Shown in pieces: positions 29,080-30,679 of a stretch of DNA of 30,679 nucleotides (position 1 is the first letter of the stretch; the number at the start of each line of letters is the position of its first letter). The position numbers and the translations under genes were made by a program. A model generated the notes under the pieces. It was not told the origin of the DNA. It worked only from the letters and a program-made list of their open reading frames with translations, and made no database searches. This stretch comes from an uncultured Ruminococcus sp. (lineage in GTDB: Bacteria > Bacillota > Clostridia > Oscillospirales > Ruminococcaceae), in assembly GCA_910577575.1 (NCBI GenBank), contig CAJTOG010000016.1, positions 1 through 30,679 on the forward strand. Reading direction: 5' to 3'.

Positions 29080-30480
29080 TTAATGTTGTTCACTGAGCCA
29101 CAAGGATGTTCTGTTTTGAATATTGTCTATACATTCATCAAGAGATTTTTCACCTGAAAAGTATAGCATTACTTCTTCATAAATGAGATAATCCACTGAA
29201 TCGTTAAGAGTGACTTCCCAGCGGTCAATACTATTTATGTATTCAGTAAGCTTATCACAATCAGCTTTGGATGGAAAAATTGTTTCATAAATCTCTCCCT
29301 TATCCTGATATGTATCGTCGGCATATTTTTTTTCAACAACATTGTTTTTTATAGTTTCAAAGGCGTTATTGTTGATACAAAAACCAATTTCTGTCTTTTG
29401 ATTTCCTCCGTCAGAGGACAAAACGTTTTCTTCCTGCCATTCCTCTGTAAAAAACGTACGTATAAATTCCCATGCCCCTTTTTGTTTTTCAGGTGAAGAT
29501 TTAGCAGATATAGAAAAACATTCTCCACACGCTTGTAAAAATGCTCCGTTGCCGTCTGAACTTGGAAAGCCAACAAAAGTAATTTTAGGTGTATTGCTGC
29601 CGAGTTCAAATGGATATATACTCATGAATGAACCTATATTTAACATATTTACAAATTGTGGAGCATTAATATCATAATTTGTTTTTTCAAGATTTCCATA
29701 TTCAAATGAATTACAGAATTCGAGACATTTTCTGAAATCCTGTGAATCAAAATGAGCTTCCCCTTTTTCGTAGTCAATAAATGATACGAGATTATATCTC
29801 ACAAATTTGTCAAAAGCTATTTCTTTTGTGCGTCCACCATGAATAGTAGCATTTTCTGGCATTTTACTCCAATAAGATATCATTTCATCAAATGTCCAAT
29901 TATTCTTGGTACCAACATATTCAGGATTACCTCCCATAGTGTATGCACAATAAAAAGTAGGCATGGAATACAGTTTTCCATTGATTTCATTTAAACTTAG
30001 AACATGGCTGTTCAGAGTAGTAGTATTAATCTCTTCATCATTGCTCATAAATGAGTAAAGATCAGCAAAAGCACCTTTTTCTTGTAATATCCTGTAATTA
30101 TCTTCATTCTGAAAAGTATAACTGGAAATAATATCAATATCAGAAGTGTTGATTATATTCTGTAAAAGTTCCATATCAGTTAATTTTATTTCTCCGCTTT
30201 TCATCTCACCATATCCCTGCTGATTGTATTCTGTACACTTGATAAAATAACCATTATCAGCTTTATTAAACTTATCTATTGCCTTTTTTAATATTGAACT
30301 TTCACTCATTACAGCAAAGTTAAGTATAGTATCTTCTTCTTTTTCAGTTGTTTCATAAAATGAAGATATGCTGTTTGAGTAATTAATCGTTGTTCTCTGA
30401 TTACATGAGATTAAATTTCCGCATAAAACAATTATAAATACAAATATTATAGTGTAGTTTCTCATTGTCCTTTTTTTCAT
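29080..30480 (-). CDS. Extracellular solute-binding lipoprotein (ABC transporter, family 1-like)
   Basis: A 466-residue exported lipoprotein. The signal peptide ends in a lipobox, LISC, with the lipidated cysteine at about residue 26. The mature part has the plan of sugar- or oligosaccharide-binding proteins of ABC transporters: an N-terminal lobe with AIDKFNKADNGY, then GAFADLYSFMSND, LYSMPTFY and late KGAWEFIRTFFTEEWQ, all typical of family 1 solute-binding proteins. No permease or ATPase gene is visible beside it within the window. GGAG lies 10 bases before the chosen ATG; an ATG five codons later is also possible. The ligand is unknown. Confidence 0.82.
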   Translation of the reverse strand: MKKRTMRNYTIIFVFIIVLCGNLISCNQRTTINYSNSISSFYETTEKEEDTILNFAVMSESSILKKAIDKFNKADNGYFIKCTEYNQQGYGEMKSGEIKLTDMELLQNIINTSDIDIISSYTFQNEDNYRILQEKGAFADLYSFMSNDEEINTTTLNSHVLSLNEINGKLYSMPTFYCAYTMGGNPEYVGTKNNWTFDEMISYWSKMPENATIHGGRTKEIAFDKFVRYNLVSFIDYEKGEAHFDSQDFRKCLEFCNSFEYGNLEKTNYDINAPQFVNMLNIGSFMSIYPFELGSNTPKITFVGFPSSDGNGAFLQACGECFSISAKSSPEKQKGAWEFIRTFFTEEWQEENVLSSDGGNQKTEIGFCINNNAFETIKNNVVEKKYADDTYQDKGEIYETIFPSKADCDKLTEYINSIDRWEVTLNDSVDYLIYEEVMLYFSGEKSLDECIDNIQNRTSLWLSEQH

Positions 30481-30679
30481 AGCATTATATCTCCTGTAAA
30501 ATCAAAGTAATATTAATTATTTTTATCAGTATATAACTGTCTTCGTTAATATCAGCATCTTATGGAACAGGTAAATAAAATTCATCTATTTGTTATTTGT
30601 CATATTCCATTGATATTCTTGTAGCTCCTAATCTTTAAACTTACTATTTAAGTTTTTGAAATATGGTAAAATATTCCTT
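30481..30679. other. AT-rich window end without supported gene
   Basis: Upstream region of the solute-binding lipoprotein. No clear promoter or coding frame was seen before the window ends. Confidence 0.35.

Noticed and set aside
1..30679. tRNA, rRNA or known riboswitch genes
   Set aside because: I looked for cloverleaf-like segments and familiar riboswitch cores in the intergenic regions and saw none that I could support.

Overview
The window looks like a chromosomal segment of a low-GC, fibre-degrading anaerobic Firmicute, most likely a Ruminococcus close to R. flavefaciens. The evidence is two secreted dockerin-bearing proteins (cellulosome signature), a modular GH10/GH43 xylanase, and an [FeFe]-hydrogenase cluster laid out like the putative H2-sensing hydS/hydA2 locus described in ruminococci. 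Many intergenic regions carry near-perfect TTGACA-17-TATAAT promoters and strong Shine-Dalgarno sites. The species is inference.

Layout. 1-190: start of an ABC-transporter ATPase (minus, cut by the window edge). 384-5565: AraC-type regulator divergent from a 1262-residue xylanase/arabinofuranosidase with an internal dockerin. 5667-11522: Cof-type HAD phosphatase (minus), a 1369-residue soluble hybrid histidine kinase, and a left-handed beta-helix transferase ending in a strong terminator. 11544-18904: a 7361-bp integrated filamentous-phage (inovirus-like) genome. 18905-20230: a second, truncated copy of its rep end. 20327-25297: an operon of two thioredoxin-like [2Fe-2S] proteins, a PAS-containing sensory [FeFe] hydrogenase, a SpoIIE/PP2C-type phosphatase and a second [FeFe] hydrogenase. 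25300-27148: a decayed stretch with an ASCH-like gene and gene remnants (frameshifted ORF, IS3-like fragment, broken YaiI/YqxD-family gene). 27149-30480: a secreted dockerin protein with a possible TIM-barrel catalytic domain, a hypothetical small ORF and a solute-binding lipoprotein.

The most unusual part is the inovirus-like element. On the minus strand it runs: structured leader, small gene, broken small gene, probable ssDNA-binding protein, pIII-like adsorption protein, four small membrane proteins, candidate major coat protein, terminator, 43-residue membrane protein, Zot/pI-like ATPase, candidate nick site, pC194/pUB110-type Rep, 71-residue protein. On the plus strand a back-to-back consensus promoter drives a ribbon-helix-helix protein and a membrane-anchored DUF2726 (PD-(D/E)XK-like) protein. 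The remaining intergenic region holds two tandem ~150-bp imperfect palindromes, each followed by a small hairpin with the same loop sequence but different stems, probably origin or packaging signals. No integrase is present. The element is flanked by a 1.33-kb direct repeat containing rep: the repeats appear identical over about 1.13 kb and then abruptly about 10% diverged over the first ~190 bp of rep. This points to tandem integration with deletion, or to gene conversion between an old and a new copy.

Limits: all similarity calls were made by eye from translated sequence and motif knowledge; no database search was run.
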